Assembly (NCBI GenBank): GCA_002455335.1
Contig: DKKP01000249.1
Coordinates: 1-5,066 of the forward strand
Source of the DNA: Anaerolineales bacterium UBA6663
Lineage (GTDB): Bacteria; Chloroflexota; Anaerolineae; Anaerolineales; UBA6663
Length of the DNA: 5,066 nt
Reading direction: 5' to 3'
Part shown: in pieces, positions 5,035 through 5,066 of the stretch
How the letters are laid out: the number at the start of each line of letters is the position of its first letter
Position numbering within the stretch: position 1 is the first letter of the stretch
Translations under genes and position numbers: made by a program
Notes under the pieces: model-generated
Seen by the model: the letters and a program-made list of their open reading frames with translations, nothing else
Told to the model about the DNA's origin: nothing
Databases searched by the model: none

Positions 5035-5066
5035 ATGTTTCTGGCTGAATTCTTTGGCACGATGAC
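5035..5066 (+). CDS. glpF: Start of a MIP-family channel, probable glycerol uptake facilitator (partial, runs off the window)
   Basis: Only ten codons are visible, reading MFLAEFFGTM. This matches the conserved start of the first membrane helix of aquaporins and glycerol facilitators (typically xxAEFxGTxxL, with the Glu conserved). These channels sit in the inner membrane; the GlpF branch lets glycerol diffuse into the cell, where GlpK traps it by phosphorylation. A glycerol-kinase homologue just upstream favours GlpF over a water-specific AqpZ, but ten residues cannot separate the two, so the symbol is tentative. The strong ribosome binding site supports the start. It lies 443 bp downstream of the three-gene signalling operon, behind two palindromes that could be operators. 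Confidence 0.6.
   Translation, partial: MFLAEFFGTM

Noticed and set aside
4820..5065. Open frame of about 81 codons running off the right edge
   Set aside because: It lacks a ribosome binding site and domain features, and it overlaps the well-supported channel gene start in another frame.
1..5066. CRISPR array, insertion sequence, tRNA or rRNA
   Set aside because: I saw no spaced repeats, transposase, terminal inverted repeats or RNA gene signatures.

Overview
The window is GC-rich, tightly packed bacterial DNA, most likely from a proteobacterium (possibly a gammaproteobacterium). I base this on base composition, GGAGG-type ribosome binding sites, overlapping genes and a NarL/FixJ-type two-component pair. 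Nothing here fixes the genus.

Layout. On the minus strand (34-1182) is a Ser/Thr-kinase-fold protein with an N-terminal four-cysteine zinc-ribbon-like motif and a C-terminal membrane anchor; it lacks the catalytic Asp of the HRD motif, so it looks like a pseudokinase. A 214-bp divergent intergenic region (1183-1396) follows, holding a perfect TATAAT and a GC-armed palindrome. A plus-strand operon then runs through three genes with almost no spacing: a soluble PAS-HisKA_3-HATPase sensor kinase (1397-2416), its LuxR-type response regulator (2418-3095, 1-nt gap), and a full-length glycerol-kinase homologue (3092-4591, GTG start, 4-nt GTGA overlap). A 443-bp non-coding stretch (4592-5034) carries two tandem 15-bp palindromes whose centres are 21 bp apart, and a hairpin near the next ribosome binding site. 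The window ends in the first ten codons of a MIP-family channel, probably a glycerol facilitator (5035-5066).

How the parts may work together. The glycerol-kinase homologue keeps the overall fold, the catalytic base and most of the glycerol pocket. It has lost the ATP-site signatures: the N-terminal DQGTT loop reads HQRTG, the FTGLGAPYWD-type loop is replaced, and the adenine-side DGG motif reads DGR. It is translationally coupled to a complete two-component system and lies upstream of a glycerol-channel gene. The most interesting reading is that this pseudo-glycerol-kinase is a cytoplasmic ligand sensor or partner for the histidine kinase. The response regulator would then act on the tandem palindromes to control the channel and perhaps the rest of a glycerol operon beyond the window. 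The sequence directly shows the architecture and the residue losses; the signalling circuit is inference.
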